A stretch of DNA of 64,000 nt from Bergeyella cardium (GTDB taxonomy: Bacteria; Bacteroidota; Bacteroidia; Flavobacteriales; Weeksellaceae), in NCBI RefSeq assembly GCF_003614945.1, contig NZ_QYCZ01000001.1, forward strand, positions 1,568,001 through 1,632,000, written 5' to 3'. Shown here in pieces: positions 1 to 8,345 of this stretch; within the stretch, counting starts at the first letter, position 1, and every line of letters starts with the position of its first letter. A model generated the notes under the pieces. The model saw nothing but the letters and a program-made list of their open reading frames with translations, searched no databases and was not told the DNA's origin. Position numbers and translations under genes: made by a program.

Positions 1-2
1 AG

Positions 3-326
3 TTAGGCAAAGAACTCCAAAAGATTTATAAGGATACCGTGCCGCCCAATATGTTCTTAGATAAAAAATATCAGGATATAGGCTTTAAGATAGAAAAAGC
101 GAATGCCGTCGTAGCTTTAATCTGCGAATTCAGTGTAATCGTACCTGAATGGGAGGAAATCGCAGCCGTAGCAATGGCAGTCCAAAATATGTATCTGATG
201 TGTACCGCTTATAACTTGGGCTGCTATTGGAGCTCCCCTGCGTATGTAAATCAGGTAAAGGAAAGTTTCCAAATTGGTGAGAGCCAAAAGTGTTTAGGAC
301 TATTCTACATAGGGAGTGTGGATTAG
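3..326 (+). CDS. Nitroreductase-family protein, C-terminal part (5' end outside window)
   Basis: About 107 residues are readable in frame from base 3 to the TAG at 324-326; the start lies upstream of the window. The segment EIAAVAMAVQNMYLMCTAYNLGC followed by a glycine/tryptophan-rich stretch (YWSSP) and a C-terminal LGLFYIGSVD strand is typical of the FMN-binding half of nitroreductases, where this region packs on the flavin and forms the dimer interface. The reaction would be NAD(P)H-dependent reduction of nitro or quinone substrates in the cytoplasm; the substrate cannot be told from the sequence. A GTG at base 39 is in frame, but the coding sequence clearly continues upstream of it, so it is not taken as the start. 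A second nitroreductase lies at 41451-42047. Confidence 0.75.
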   Translation, partial: LGKELQKIYKDTVPPNMFLDKKYQDIGFKIEKANAVVALICEFSVIVPEWEEIAAVAMAVQNMYLMCTAYNLGCYWSSPAYVNQVKESFQIGESQKCLGLFYIGSVD

Positions 327-338
327 TATAAAATAAAA

Positions 339-357
339 ACCCCGCAGGACGCGGGGT
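339..357. terminator. GC-rich hairpin after the nitroreductase gene
   Basis: ACCCCGC (339-345) and GCGGGGT (351-357) form a perfect 7-bp stem with a 5-base loop. On the minus strand the stem is followed by TTTTATTT, the canonical terminator form; on the plus strand it is followed by TAAAAAC. It sits 12 bases after the plus-strand stop codon, so it probably ends that transcript, although the T tract faces the other way. Confidence 0.55.
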
Positions 358-371
358 AAAAACTAATAACC

Positions 372-410
372 ATGAAAACTCAAATTAAACATGAGAATCG
401 CTTTCCTTAG
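372..410 (+). other. Possible 12-codon leader-like ORF upstream of ndk
   Basis: ATG at 372 opens a short frame, MKTQIKHENRFP, that stops at TAG 408-410. It lies directly after the hairpin at 339-357 and before the ndk promoter. No ribosome-binding site is obvious, and coding cannot be shown from sequence alone. It is listed because the hairpin plus short ATG frame looks like a defined element rather than random spacer. Confidence 0.15.
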
Positions 411-478
411 TAACAAACCCCGTGCCAAAAACAGTCTGTCAGAAAACAAAAAGCCCTAGCATATAAAACTTTTTTGAT

Positions 479-486
479 TATTTTTG
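479..486 (+). promoter_or_regulatory. Bacteroidota -7 element for ndk
   Basis: TATTTTTG fits TAnnTTTG and lies 18 bases upstream of the ndk ATG, giving a short leader. No matching TTG box about 19 bases upstream is seen. Confidence 0.5.
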
Positions 487-504
487 CCCCGAAAAATATG
501 ATTT

Positions 505-921
505 ATGTCAGATATTACATTTACAATGATTAAACCCGATGCGGTTCAAGATGGGCATATCGGTGCTATTTTATCAAAAATCACTGAGGCAGGCTTTAAG
601 ATAAAAGCATTAAAACTCACTCAACTTACAGTAGATGACGCTAAAAAGTTCTATGCCATACACTCTGAAAGACCATTCTTCGGAGAGCTTGTTGAGTTTA
701 TGAGTAGCGGACCCATAGTAGCAGCAGTCTTGGAAAAAGAAAATGCAGTGGAAGATTTCAGAAAGCTGATAGGTGCTACCAACCCTGCCGAAGCTGCTGA
801 GGGAACAATCAGAAAACGGTTTGCAAGAAGCGTAGGAGAGAATGCAGTACACGGTTCGGATTCCGATGAGAATGCTTTAATAGAAGCACAATTCCACTTC
901 TCTGGCAGAGAGATTTTCTAA
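505..921 (+). CDS. ndk: Nucleoside diphosphate kinase
   Basis: Cytoplasmic kinase that moves the gamma phosphate of ATP to NDPs through a phosphohistidine, keeping NTP and dNTP pools balanced. The 138-residue length is usual for bacterial Ndk. The N-terminal [10 protein letters not shown] strand and the [11 protein letters not shown] segment match the family, and the catalytic histidine is H116 in ENAVHGSDS. The start is the ATG at 505, 18 bases after a TATTTTTG -7 box. The gene stands alone and is followed by a strong hairpin shared with the convergent tpx gene. Nothing in the sequence is unusual for the family; identification is firm. Confidence 0.97.
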   Translation: MSDITFTMIKPDAVQDGHIGAILSKITEAGFKIKALKLTQLTVDDAKKFYAIHSERPFFGELVEFMSSGPIVAAVLEKENAVEDFRKLIGATNPAEAAEGTIRKRFARSVGENAVHGSDSDENALIEAQFHFSGREIF

Positions 922-941
922 GAGATGATTAAGAAAAAGCA

Positions 942-968
942 AAGGGACTTCAAATGAAGTCCCTTTTT
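942..968. terminator. Bidirectional terminator between ndk and tpx
   Basis: AAGGGACTTC (942-951) and GAAGTCCCTT (956-965) form a perfect 10-bp stem with loop AAAT. A T run follows on the plus strand and an A-rich stretch precedes it, so it can end both convergent genes. Confidence 0.85.
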
Positions 969-987
969 TATTTGAATATTTATATTC

Positions 988-1485
988 TTATTTAAGTGCA
1001 GCAATTGCAGCATCATAATTCGGCTCATCGGTAAGCTCTGCTACAAGTTCGGTATAGATGATTTTATGAGTTTCATCTGTAACCACCACAGCACGGCTAA
1101 GAAGACCTTTTAATGGAGTATCGGTAAGGACTACCCCCAGCCTGTCGCCATAATCAGATCTAAAGTCTGACAAATTGTCTATATTATCCAATCCTTCAGC
1201 AGCGCAGAATCTGCTCATTGCAAAAGGGAGATCTCTTGCTACATTAATCACCACTGTATTTTCAAGGTTGGTAGCCTCTACATTAAACTTTCTTGCAGAT
1301 GCCTGGCACACACCAGTATCTATACTTGGGAAGATATTAAGGACTAATCTTTTCCCTTTAAAATCTGCCAAAGACTTCTCAGAGAGGTCTTGTGCTACGA
1401 GTTTAAAATCTGCCAGTGCTGTTCCCACTGCTGGAAGCTCCCCTGAGGTATGAGCTTCATTTCCTTTAAATGTAATTGTTGCCAT
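988..1485 (-). CDS. tpx: Thiol peroxidase (atypical 2-Cys peroxiredoxin)
   Basis: Reduces hydrogen peroxide and alkyl hydroperoxides using thioredoxin as electron donor. At 165 residues it has the normal Tpx length. The peroxidatic cysteine is C60 in PSIDTGVCQAS, with the family threonine just before it. The resolving cysteine is C94 in SRFCAAEG, the spacing expected for an intramolecular disulfide. No signal peptide is seen; E. coli Tpx is periplasmic-associated, but this copy looks cytoplasmic. It is transcribed alone, toward ndk, from a TACCTTTG -7 box about 30 bases upstream of the ATG. A thioredoxin and a second, typical 2-Cys peroxiredoxin are encoded at 52.8-53.8 kb. Confidence 0.95.
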   Translation of the reverse strand: MATITFKGNEAHTSGELPAVGTALADFKLVAQDLSEKSLADFKGKRLVLNIFPSIDTGVCQASARKFNVEATNLENTVVINVARDLPFAMSRFCAAEGLDNIDNLSDFRSDYGDRLGVVLTDTPLKGLLSRAVVVTDETHKIIYTELVAELTDEPNYDAAIAALK

Positions 1486-1514
1486 ATTTTTTAATAATAT
1501 TGGTTAAAACAGTT

Positions 1515-1522
1515 CAAAGGTA
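1515..1522 (-). promoter_or_regulatory. -7 element for tpx
   Basis: Minus-strand TACCTTTG fits TAnnTTTG, 30 bases upstream of the tpx ATG. No clear -33 TTG is visible. Confidence 0.5.
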
Positions 1523-1620
1523 ATTAAAAAAAGCTGATAATATTCATAGAAAAAAACTATACCTGCTATAAACCTCCGTAACCACTTTTCAATTTCCCCC
1601 TCTACAGCTTACTGCCTGTA

Positions 1621-1664
1621 AAAAAAAACGAATCGTTCCGCTATCAAAGATAGCGGGACGATTC
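1621..1664 (-). terminator. Long terminator of secDF
   Basis: Arms 1630-1645 and 1649-1664 form a 16-bp stem (one G-T wobble) with loop AAA. On the minus strand it is followed by eight T residues (A run at 1621-1628). It lies 22 bases after the secDF stop codon. Confidence 0.9.
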
Positions 1665-1685
1665 TATGTCAATTCCAATTTAACT

Positions 1686-4568
1686 TTATTTATTGGTAGA
1701 GGTTCTCCCTGTTACGGTTTCTTCCTTGCCTTTACCCCTAAGGGTGTCATAAGCAATAGCCGAAGCTACGAAGATGGAAGAATATGCCCCAAAGGCAATA
1801 CCGAGAAGGAGAGCGAAGATAAAGCCTCGAAGATTCTCACCACCGAAAATAAAGATGGAGAGCAATACGAGGAGGGTGGTTATCGTGGTATTGAAAGTTC
1901 TCCCCAGCGTGCTGGAAATAGAATCATCAAAGAGACCTGCCAGCGTAAGGGCTTTTTTCTCACGAAGGTACTCACGGATACGGTCAAAGATAATCACGGT
2001 ATCATTGAGCGAGTAACCAATTACGGTGAGTATTGCGGCTATAAAGTCTTGGTTGATTTCCATATTAAACGGCATTATGGTGTAGAAGAGCGAGTATGCT
2101 CCAAGCACGATAATAGCATCGTGAAGGAGAGATGCCACTGCACCGAGAGAGAATTGCCATTTATTAAACCTGATGAGGATGTAAAGGAAGATCGCTGCTA
2201 ATGATACAACCACTGCCAGCGTACCACCGAGCTTAATATCTTCGGCTACGGAAGGACCTACCTTAGCAGAAGACACGATACCAAACTGAGACTCATCCGA
2301 AGATTTAAAGGACTCCAAAGTAGCCTCTTTCGGAAGGAAAGGCTTCAAGCCTTCGAAGAGCTTTTGCTCGATCTCTTGGTCGGTTTCTAGAGATTCATCA
2401 TCTATCTTATAATCGGTTGTTATTTTAAGCTGTGTATCATTACCGAAAGTCTTTATGTCTACGGTATTATTCTTACCATCTTCGGTTTTGAAAAGCGGAG
2501 CAAGGGCAGTTTTAGCCTCATCGAGATTGGCTTTCTTTTCAAGTTTCACTACATAGTTTCTACCTCCTTCAAAATCTACCCCGAACTTAAATCCATTAAT
2601 AGCGATAGATGCAAGGCAGATAACGGTAAGGATAGTAGAGAAGATATACGCATATTTCCTCTTACCGATAAAGTCTATCCAAGTGTTTCTAAACAGGTTT
2701 TTAGTAGGAGCCGTCCATACCGAAAGAGGTTTTCCTTTCTCCAGCCTGTTGAATATCATCACCCTTGCAAGACCGATATTGGTAAAGAATGTCATCACAA
2801 TACCGATAATCAAGGTAACAGCAAAGCCTTTAATAGGCCCCGTACCGAAAATATAGAGTACGATAGCCGTAAGAATAGTAGTAAGGTGACCATCAAAAAT
2901 AGCCCAGAAAGCGTGTTTAAAGCCATCTTTATAAGCTTGAAGGATGTTTTTCCCTGTAAAAAGCTCTTCTTTTGTTCTTTCATAAATGATGACATTGGTA
3001 TCCACTGCCACTGCCATTGAGAGTACGATACCCGCAATACCTGGCAGGGTAAGGGTAAAGTCCCCAGAATCCATTATACCAAAGATGTAGAAGAGGTTAA
3101 ATATCATTGCAATTACAGCATATACCCCTGCCCCACCATAGTAGAAAATAATATAGACAATCATCACTACAAATGCGATAAGGAAGGATACAAGACCTGC
3201 ATTAATAGATTCTTGCCCAAGTGAAGGACCTACTACATCTGCCTGTACTACTTTAGCACCTGCCGGGAGCTTACCTGCACCGAGTACATTCACCAAATCC
3301 TGAGCTTCGTCTTGAGTAAAGCTACCCGAGATTTGAGTTCTACCATTAGGGATCACACTCTGAACCGTAGGTGCAGTATATACGCTGTTATCCAAAGTTA
3401 CCGCAACTGGTTTTTTGAGGTTTTTCTCCGTCATTGTTTTCCAGTCTTTTGCTCCTTTAGAATCCATCTGCATATCTACTACTATCCTACCAATCTGGTC
3501 ATACGAGATATTTGCAGACTCTACGGCACCGTCTACTGGTGCTTTTTGGTTGATATTCCCTTTTATAGCATAAAGTGTAAGATGGTCTGGCGATTCAGAC
3601 TCTGGCTTATACCCCCACATAAACTGTGTATATCTAAGGTTAGCAGGTCTGAGTTTAATAGCCACTTCGCTGTTAAGGAGTTTATTTACAGCCGCGGTAT
3701 CCGATAGTTTTACATTCGCAATTCCATTGGAATACAATCGCTGAGAAAAGAGTACTTTTTCTAAGTTGATATTTTTATCTACACCTATGGAATCTCCTTT
3801 TGTAGAAACGGCAGCTTGTAACTGCTGTATGTATGGAGCAACTTCCTCCCCGAGCTGTACTTCCCAGAATTGGAGTTTAGCAGATGATTGGAGCATTTTC
3901 TTTACTCTATCTATATCTTTTACCCCAGGCATTTCTACAGAAATCCTACCTGTACCTGGCACTCTCTGTACATTCGGCTGTACAGAAGCATTCATCTTCT
4001 CGATACGGGTACGGATAACTTCAAAGGCAGTACCTACCGACTGATCTATTCTTGTTTTTACGATTTTCTTTACCTGCTCATCAGTGGTATTGTACTTTAC
4101 AGCAGGCAGGTTTATATTCCCAAATACTTCTGGGTCTGCGAGTTTAAGGTTCGCTTGTTTTTCCTGATTTACTTTATCAAACTGCTCAAAAAAGAGATCT
4201 ATATATGCCTTAGCAGAGCTTTTAGAGACTTTGTCTGTTCTGTTAAGCGCCTCTATTACCACTGGGTTTGCGGTGTAATTGGTAAGGTCATTTACTAAAT
4301 CTCTCTGATTGATTTCCAAAAGAACATTGATACCACCTTTAAGGTCAAGACCGAGTTTCATCTCTTTTTCCTTCGCTTTGGAGTAGTAAAGTTTCGTGTA
4401 GTAAAGGTCTAAGGTATCCTCTTTAATTCTTTTAATTTCCTTCTCATTGCCCTTTGCAGCGGCTATTTTTTCCTCAGTTCTCGCAACATACCAAGTTGGT
4501 AACAGTTCATTGAGGCAAATAAGCCCTAATACAATGGCAATGGTAACGATAAGTCCTTTTCCTTGCAT
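1686..4568 (-). CDS. secDF: Protein translocase subunit SecDF (fused)
   Basis: Inner-membrane RND-superfamily factor that uses the proton motive force to pull preproteins after SecYEG/SecA translocation. The 960 residues contain SecD then SecF in one chain. SecD (about 1-630) has one N-terminal membrane segment, a large periplasmic region and a five-helix block with the GLDLKGG and AVDTNVIIYERTKEE motifs. SecF (about 640-960) repeats this with GVDFEGGRNY and GYSLNDTVIIFDRIRE. Fusion is usual in Bacteroidota. The start is the ATG before a hydrophobic helix, with a TATATTTG -7 box 30 bases upstream. It is monocistronic with a strong terminator. SecA, its partner, is encoded at 34543-37614. Confidence 0.97.
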   Translation of the reverse strand: MQGKGLIVTIAIVLGLICLNELLPTWYVARTEEKIAAAKGNEKEIKRIKEDTLDLYYTKLYYSKAKEKEMKLGLDLKGGINVLLEINQRDLVNDLTNYTANPVVIEALNRTDKVSKSSAKAYIDLFFEQFDKVNQEKQANLKLADPEVFGNINLPAVKYNTTDEQVKKIVKTRIDQSVGTAFEVIRTRIEKMNASVQPNVQRVPGTGRISVEMPGVKDIDRVKKMLQSSAKLQFWEVQLGEEVAPYIQQLQAAVSTKGDSIGVDKNINLEKVLFSQRLYSNGIANVKLSDTAAVNKLLNSEVAIKLRPANLRYTQFMWGYKPESESPDHLTLYAIKGNINQKAPVDGAVESANISYDQIGRIVVDMQMDSKGAKDWKTMTEKNLKKPVAVTLDNSVYTAPTVQSVIPNGRTQISGSFTQDEAQDLVNVLGAGKLPAGAKVVQADVVGPSLGQESINAGLVSFLIAFVVMIVYIIFYYGGAGVYAVIAMIFNLFYIFGIMDSGDFTLTLPGIAGIVLSMAVAVDTNVIIYERTKEELFTGKNILQAYKDGFKHAFWAIFDGHLTTILTAIVLYIFGTGPIKGFAVTLIIGIVMTFFTNIGLARVMIFNRLEKGKPLSVWTAPTKNLFRNTWIDFIGKRKYAYIFSTILTVICLASIAINGFKFGVDFEGGRNYVVKLEKKANLDEAKTALAPLFKTEDGKNNTVDIKTFGNDTQLKITTDYKIDDESLETDQEIEQKLFEGLKPFLPKEATLESFKSSDESQFGIVSSAKVGPSVAEDIKLGGTLAVVVSLAAIFLYILIRFNKWQFSLGAVASLLHDAIIVLGAYSLFYTIMPFNMEINQDFIAAILTVIGYSLNDTVIIFDRIREYLREKKALTLAGLFDDSISSTLGRTFNTTITTLLVLLSIFIFGGENLRGFIFALLLGIAFGAYSSIFVASAIAYDTLRGKGKEETVTGRTSTNK

Positions 4569-4597
4569 TTTAATACAACATTAATTTTAACAGTCGG

Positions 4598-4624
4598 CAA
4601 ATATAATCATTTTCTTTAAAGCAA
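4598..4624 (-). promoter_or_regulatory. Promoter of secDF
   Basis: Minus-strand -7 box TATATTTG at 4598-4605, with a TTG at 4622-4624 (spacer about 16, slightly short). The leader to the ATG is about 25 bases. Confidence 0.55.
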
Positions 4625-4660
4625 ATGGGGTTCAAGTAGATTAATTAAGCTAAAAATCAT

Positions 4661-4690
4661 AAAAAAAATCCCCACTTACTGAGTGGAGAT
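4661..4690 (-). terminator. Terminator of the amidinotransferase gene
   Basis: Arms near 4668-4676 and 4682-4690 pair with one mismatch. The minus-strand sequence continues as a run of eight T residues. It follows the stop codon at 4709 by about 18 bases. Confidence 0.8.
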
Positions 4691-4708
4691 TATTATAATT
4701 ATCATTTT

Positions 4709-5623
4709 TTATTCCCTTACCAGTGGCATTGTGGAGCATCTCAAGAGACCGCCCATTTTAGAGATTTCCCTGTAGGGTATTTCCTCTACGCTAAGGTTCC
4801 AAACCTCTCTAAGATGATTATTCATACGCGTAAAAGCAGAGTCTGAAACCACAACTTCTGGTGAAATAGAGAAGATATTCGGGTTCATAGCAAACATCTC
4901 TTCATCCGTAACCTGGAAGCAATTTTCCTCACCAAAAATATCCAATATCAAGTGAAAATCATCCTTATCTACAAAGCCATTAGGATATACAATACACTTG
5001 TCTTCACCTACAGGATTAAAGGTACAATCCAAATGCAAAATCCCCTTATACGGCTCTTTATCATTCTTTTTTAGGTCAAAATCTATTATTCTTTTCTTTG
5101 GGAAAAACTCTTTAAGAATATCAATCGCATATTCATTGGTTCGTGCAGTTTTAAAATTTCTGTAATCTTCACTATAGCAAGTTCCTACAAAAATAAAATC
5201 ATTCCACACAATCACATCTCCACCTTCTATATGCGCTCTTTCTGGGAGGTTAATAAGGCTTCTCCAATCTATCTTTTCAAAGATTTTAGAGTATGCGTGC
5301 TGCTCATTTGCCCTATCAGAAATCAGATTAGAAATAATCATCTTATCCTCTATCACGAAAGCTACATCCCGTGCAAAAACCTGGTTATAATCCTCTATCA
5401 CATCGGGTCTAAGAACTTCTACACCATATTTTTTAAGGATATTTTCAAAAATACTCATTTCATCCACAATATCTTTCTCTGTAGGATAGATATTATGCAG
5501 AATGGTGTGGTAAGATTTCGCATCATAGCTCTCTTCCAGCGTGGGAATGGCTCCCATAGAAGCGGGCTGACCCAGCACTACCGACCTTAAACGCCCCGTT
5601 TCGTTCTTGATATTAAGTTTCAT
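4709..5623 (-). CDS. Amidinotransferase / dimethylargininase-like hydrolase
   Basis: Member of the pentein (guanidino-modifying) superfamily, which acts on arginine, methylarginine or related guanidines through a covalent thiouronium intermediate. In the 304-residue form the visible catalytic set is R85-D86 (ARDVAF), E133 in HIEGGDV, H197 in ILHLDCTF, and the nucleophile C296 in GGLLRCSTMP. This supports an active hydrolase or transferase, but the substrate (arginine, dimethylarginine, agmatine-like) cannot be assigned. An in-frame ATG 48 bases upstream is rejected because a TTTG-N20-TACTTTTG promoter at 5641-5672 lies inside that extension; transcription from it would only include the ATG at 5623. 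The gene is monocistronic, downstream of gltA and separated from it by a terminator. Confidence 0.82.
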   Translation of the reverse strand: MKLNIKNETGRLRSVVLGQPASMGAIPTLEESYDAKSYHTILHNIYPTEKDIVDEMSIFENILKKYGVEVLRPDVIEDYNQVFARDVAFVIEDKMIISNLISDRANEQHAYSKIFEKIDWRSLINLPERAHIEGGDVIVWNDFIFVGTCYSEDYRNFKTARTNEYAIDILKEFFPKKRIIDFDLKKNDKEPYKGILHLDCTFNPVGEDKCIVYPNGFVDKDDFHLILDIFGEENCFQVTDEEMFAMNPNIFSISPEVVVSDSAFTRMNNHLREVWNLSVEEIPYREISKMGGLLRCSTMPLVRE

Positions 5624-5640
5624 AAAAAATCTACTTGTGC

Positions 5641-5672
5641 CAAAAGTAGAGAAATTCAAAAAAATACACAAA
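5641..5672 (-). promoter_or_regulatory. Promoter of the amidinotransferase gene
   Basis: Minus strand: -33 TTTG at 5669-5672, 20-base spacer, -7 TACTTTTG at 5641-5648. It gives a leader of roughly 10-15 bases and fixes the start codon at 5623. Confidence 0.7.
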
Positions 5673-5740
5673 TACAGCTACTCAATATCCATATTAAAAG
5701 TATCTTATGGACAATGCCCTCGGCTGGCAATAGCATAAAA

Positions 5741-5777
5741 AATAAGAGCCAGTATTTTTTAATACTGGCTCCTTATT
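5741..5777 (-). terminator. Terminator of gltA
   Basis: Inner stem AGCCAGTATT (5747-5756) / AATACTGGCT (5761-5770) with loop TTTT, extended by AATAAG/CTTATT across a one-base bulge. The minus-strand sequence continues TTTTATG. About 30 bases after the gltA stop. Confidence 0.85.
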
Positions 5778-5808
5778 TATGAAAAAAACTATTAAAAATT
5801 CTTACTGA

Positions 5809-7095
5809 TTAGCGCGCTTCAATAGGGATGTACTCTCTTTTTGGAGCACCTTGGTATACTTGTCTTGGTCTTCCAATTGGGTCGCCTTTCAGCCTCATTT
5901 CTTTCCATTGAGAGATCCATCCTGGTAATCTTCCGAGGGCAAACATTACCGTAAACATTTCCGTAGGTATGCCCAGTGCTCGGTAGATAATTCCAGAGTA
6001 GAAATCCACATTCGGATAGAGTTTTCTCTCTACAAAGTACTCATCTTCCAGCGCTACTCTTTCGAGTTGCATAGCAATGTCTAGTGCTTTATCGTGGAGG
6101 CCTAATTTATCCAATATATCGTGAGCAGATTTCTTAATGATTTTTGCTCTCGGGTCAAAGTTCTTATACACCCTATGACCAAAGCCCATCAGCCTAAATT
6201 TATCGTCTTTATCTTTTGCTTTTGCTACGAATTTCGCTACATCTCCGCCGTCTTTTTCTATCATTTCGAGCATCTCAATTACCGCTTGATTAGCTCCTCC
6301 GTGCAGAGGCCCCCAAAGCGCAGACACCCCTGCAGAGATAGAAGCAAACAATCCTGTATGCGCAGAACCTACCATTCTCACAGTAGAAGTAGAGCAGTTT
6401 TGCTCGTGATCTGCGTGGAGGATGAGCAGCTTATCCAAAGCATTTACAATAACTGGGTCGCTCTCAAACTCTTCATTTGGCAGTCGGAACATCATTCGGT
6501 AGAAGTTCTCTACATAGTCTAATGAATTATCTCCGTGATTGAGCGGAAGCCCTTTGGTCTTTCTATAAGTCCAAGCAGCGAGGTGGGCAAATTTCGCAAT
6601 AAGCATCTCTGCAGCATGGTCAAGATCCTCCTTAGACTGAACATTTACCGCCCTTGGGTTGAATGCCGTAAGCGAAGATGTAAGCGTAGAAAGTACCCCC
6701 ATAGGGTGCGCAGAACGAGGGAAAGCATCCAGCACTTTCTTCATTTCCTCTGCCACATAGTTATATACTTTAATACTTTTATTGAATTTATCAAACTCCG
6801 CCTGCGTAGGAAGCTCTCCGTGAAGCAAAAGATACATTACCTCTGTAAAGTTTGACTTTTCGGCAACTTGCTCAATAGGATACCCCCTATAATAGAGCTC
6901 TCCATTATCCCCATCCAAATAAGTAACTTGGCTAATTGTAGCTCCCGTATTCTTATATCCTAAATCAAGAGTAATGAGCCCCGTATCACTTCTAAGTTTA
7001 GAGATATCTATACCTCTATCACCAATTACACTGTCTATGATAGGATACTCAAACGATTTTCCATCATAGCTTAATACAACTTTATTTTCTGACAT
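5809..7095 (-). CDS. gltA: Citrate synthase
   Basis: Condenses oxaloacetate and acetyl-CoA at the entry of the TCA cycle. The 428 residues match the hexameric type II (Gram-negative) enzyme. Visible active-site groups are H230 in LHADHEQNCSTST, H265 in WGPLHGGANQ, H307 in GFGHRVYKNFDPR, and the aspartate in the later PNVDFYSG segment that corresponds to the catalytic Asp. The N-terminal beta-rich extension (about residues 1-50) is the one found in NADH-sensitive type II enzymes; whether NADH regulates this copy cannot be read. It is monocistronic, with a -7 box at 7140-7147 and its own terminator. Confidence 0.97.
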   Translation of the reverse strand: MSENKVVLSYDGKSFEYPIIDSVIGDRGIDISKLRSDTGLITLDLGYKNTGATISQVTYLDGDNGELYYRGYPIEQVAEKSNFTEVMYLLLHGELPTQAEFDKFNKSIKVYNYVAEEMKKVLDAFPRSAHPMGVLSTLTSSLTAFNPRAVNVQSKEDLDHAAEMLIAKFAHLAAWTYRKTKGLPLNHGDNSLDYVENFYRMMFRLPNEEFESDPVIVNALDKLLILHADHEQNCSTSTVRMVGSAHTGLFASISAGVSALWGPLHGGANQAVIEMLEMIEKDGGDVAKFVAKAKDKDDKFRLMGFGHRVYKNFDPRAKIIKKSAHDILDKLGLHDKALDIAMQLERVALEDEYFVERKLYPNVDFYSGIIYRALGIPTEMFTVMFALGRLPGWISQWKEMRLKGDPIGRPRQVYQGAPKREYIPIEAR

Positions 7096-7139
7096 ATCTT
7101 AAAATTTTTCGTTAAATGTAAGAGTATTTTCACAAACAG

Positions 7140-7147
7140 CAAAATTA
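7140..7147 (-). promoter_or_regulatory. -7 element for gltA
   Basis: Minus-strand TAATTTTG fits TAnnTTTG, 45 bases upstream of the gltA ATG. Confidence 0.45.
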
Positions 7148-7160
7148 TTTTTTTAAATAA

Positions 7161-7200
7161 AATATAAAAAAGCATAAAATTCAATAGAATCTTATGCTTT
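7161..7200 (-). terminator. Terminator of the SOD transcript
   Basis: AAAGCATAA (7169-7177) pairs with TTATGCTTT (7192-7200). The minus strand continues with a T-rich tail. It lies between the SOD stop and the gltA promoter. Confidence 0.75.
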
Positions 7201-7226
7201 TACAAACAAAATATCTAATATGAAAA

Positions 7227-7901
7227 TCACTTTCTTCTTAGAGCAACTTCATACCTTTTGCTCACCTCTTTCCAATTGATGATATCCCAGATGGCAGCAA
7301 GATAATCATTCCTCTTGTTTTGATATTTCAGATAGTAAGCATGCTCCCATACATCAATCCCAAGAATAGGCGTACCCTTCACTTCCGCCACATCCATAAG
7401 AGGATTATCCTGATTAGGAGTAGAGCTTACTACAAGTTTTCCATCTTTGGTCACCACAAGCCATGCCCAGCCAGAACCAAATCTCGTAGCACCTGCTTTG
7501 CTTAGCTCTTCTTTCAGCTTATCTATACTTCCAAAAGTCTTATCTATCGCTTTGCTTAGCTGTGCAGAGGGCTTTGTATTCTTCTCGGGAGTAAGAACTG
7601 TCCAGAAAAGCTCGTGGTTGTAATGCCCGCCAGCATTATTTCTAATCCCTACATTCAAAGTGGAAACCTTAGACAAAATCTGAGGTAAAGATTCCTTTTC
7701 TAAAGGTGTACCTGCTATTGCCTTATTAAGATTGGCTACATAACCTGCCGCATGCTTTGTATAATGGATTTCCATCGTCTCGGCATCAATAGAGCCTTCG
7801 AGTGCATTATAAGCATATGGAAGCGGTGTTTGCTTAAACTGTGCAAAAATACTTTGTGCAAATAACAAAGTTCCAATTACTGTTAATTTAGTAATGTTCA
7901 T
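7227..7901 (-). CDS. Fe/Mn superoxide dismutase with a signal peptide
   Basis: Converts superoxide to oxygen and hydrogen peroxide. The metal ligands are all present: H46 (EIHYTKH), H96 (HYNHELFW), D183 and H187 (IDVWEHAYY). The first 20 residues ([20 protein letters not shown]) form a Sec-type signal peptide ending AQSIFA, so the 204-residue mature enzyme should sit in the periplasm or outside the cell, whereas typical SodA/SodB are cytoplasmic. Iron and manganese use cannot be separated by eye. It is 22 bases downstream of a YHS-domain lipoprotein gene and likely co-transcribed with it. A thiol peroxidase and a lipid-anchored azurin are nearby but transcribed separately. Confidence 0.93.
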   Translation of the reverse strand: MNITKLTVIGTLLFAQSIFAQFKQTPLPYAYNALEGSIDAETMEIHYTKHAAGYVANLNKAIAGTPLEKESLPQILSKVSTLNVGIRNNAGGHYNHELFWTVLTPEKNTKPSAQLSKAIDKTFGSIDKLKEELSKAGATRFGSGWAWLVVTKDGKLVVSSTPNQDNPLMDVAEVKGTPILGIDVWEHAYYLKYQNKRNDYLAAIWDIINWKEVSKRYEVALRRK

Positions 7902-7923
7902 AATTTAAAAATATCTATCTTTT

Positions 7924-8220
7924 TTATTTTACTGCATATTTTTCAGGGTCTTTCTTAAATTCTGCCTTACAATGAGCAGAGCAAAAACCATATACATCAC
8001 CTTTATAATGAAGGGTATCTTTAAGGTGTTCAGCAGTTTTCATTTGGCAAATAGGATCTATTTCATTTACCACTTTTACATTCGTAAGATCTGGCTTTTT
8101 CTGATCACCCATTTCCTCAGTAGCCATATGTTCATGATGATGTTCCTCTGGCTGCTGCTTAGAGCAAGAAACAAATAGCATTGCTCCTGCTATTACTGAT
8201 AAGTACGCTAAATTTTTCAT
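7924..8220 (-). CDS. YHS-domain lipoprotein, probable metal binding
   Basis: A 98-residue envelope lipoprotein: the signal peptide ends at a lipobox with C19 (MLFVSC). A His-rich stretch (EEHHHEH) follows, then a YHS-type domain from about residue 55. That domain has [20 protein letters not shown] and FKKDPEKY; the cysteines are the metal-binding set of YHS/TRASH modules. The His-rich tail and this domain suggest binding of copper or another soft metal in the periplasm; the metal is inference. It is the first gene of a two-gene operon with the secreted SOD and may serve metal delivery or protection for it. A full -33/-7 promoter lies directly upstream. Confidence 0.8.
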   Translation of the reverse strand: MKNLAYLSVIAGAMLFVSCSKQQPEEHHHEHMATEEMGDQKKPDLTNVKVVNEIDPICQMKTAEHLKDTLHYKGDVYGFCSAHCKAEFKKDPEKYAVK

Positions 8221-8251
8221 ATTGGTATTATTTATAAGTTCAAATATGATT

Positions 8252-8281
8252 CAAAAGTAAGACTTTTAAATTAATAAACAA
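8252..8281 (-). promoter_or_regulatory. Promoter of the YHS lipoprotein-SOD operon
   Basis: Minus strand: -33 TTG at 8279-8281, 19-base spacer, -7 TACTTTTG at 8252-8259. The leader to the ATG at 8220 is about 25 bases. Confidence 0.7.
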
Positions 8282-8291
8282 GAAAATACAT

Positions 8292-8321
8292 AAAAAAAGT
8301 AGCCCAAATAATTTGAGCTAC
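8292..8321 (-). terminator. Terminator of the azurin gene
   Basis: GTAGC (8299-8303) and GCTAC (8317-8321) with an inner CAA/TTG pairing. The minus strand continues with seven T residues. It partly overlaps the -33 region of the operon downstream. Confidence 0.75.
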
Positions 8322-8345
8322 TCTATTTTAATATTCAGAAAAAAA

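Noticed and set aside
3312-4298. Open frames antisense to secDF
   Set aside because: They are shadows of a conserved 960-residue gene and show no protein-like composition.
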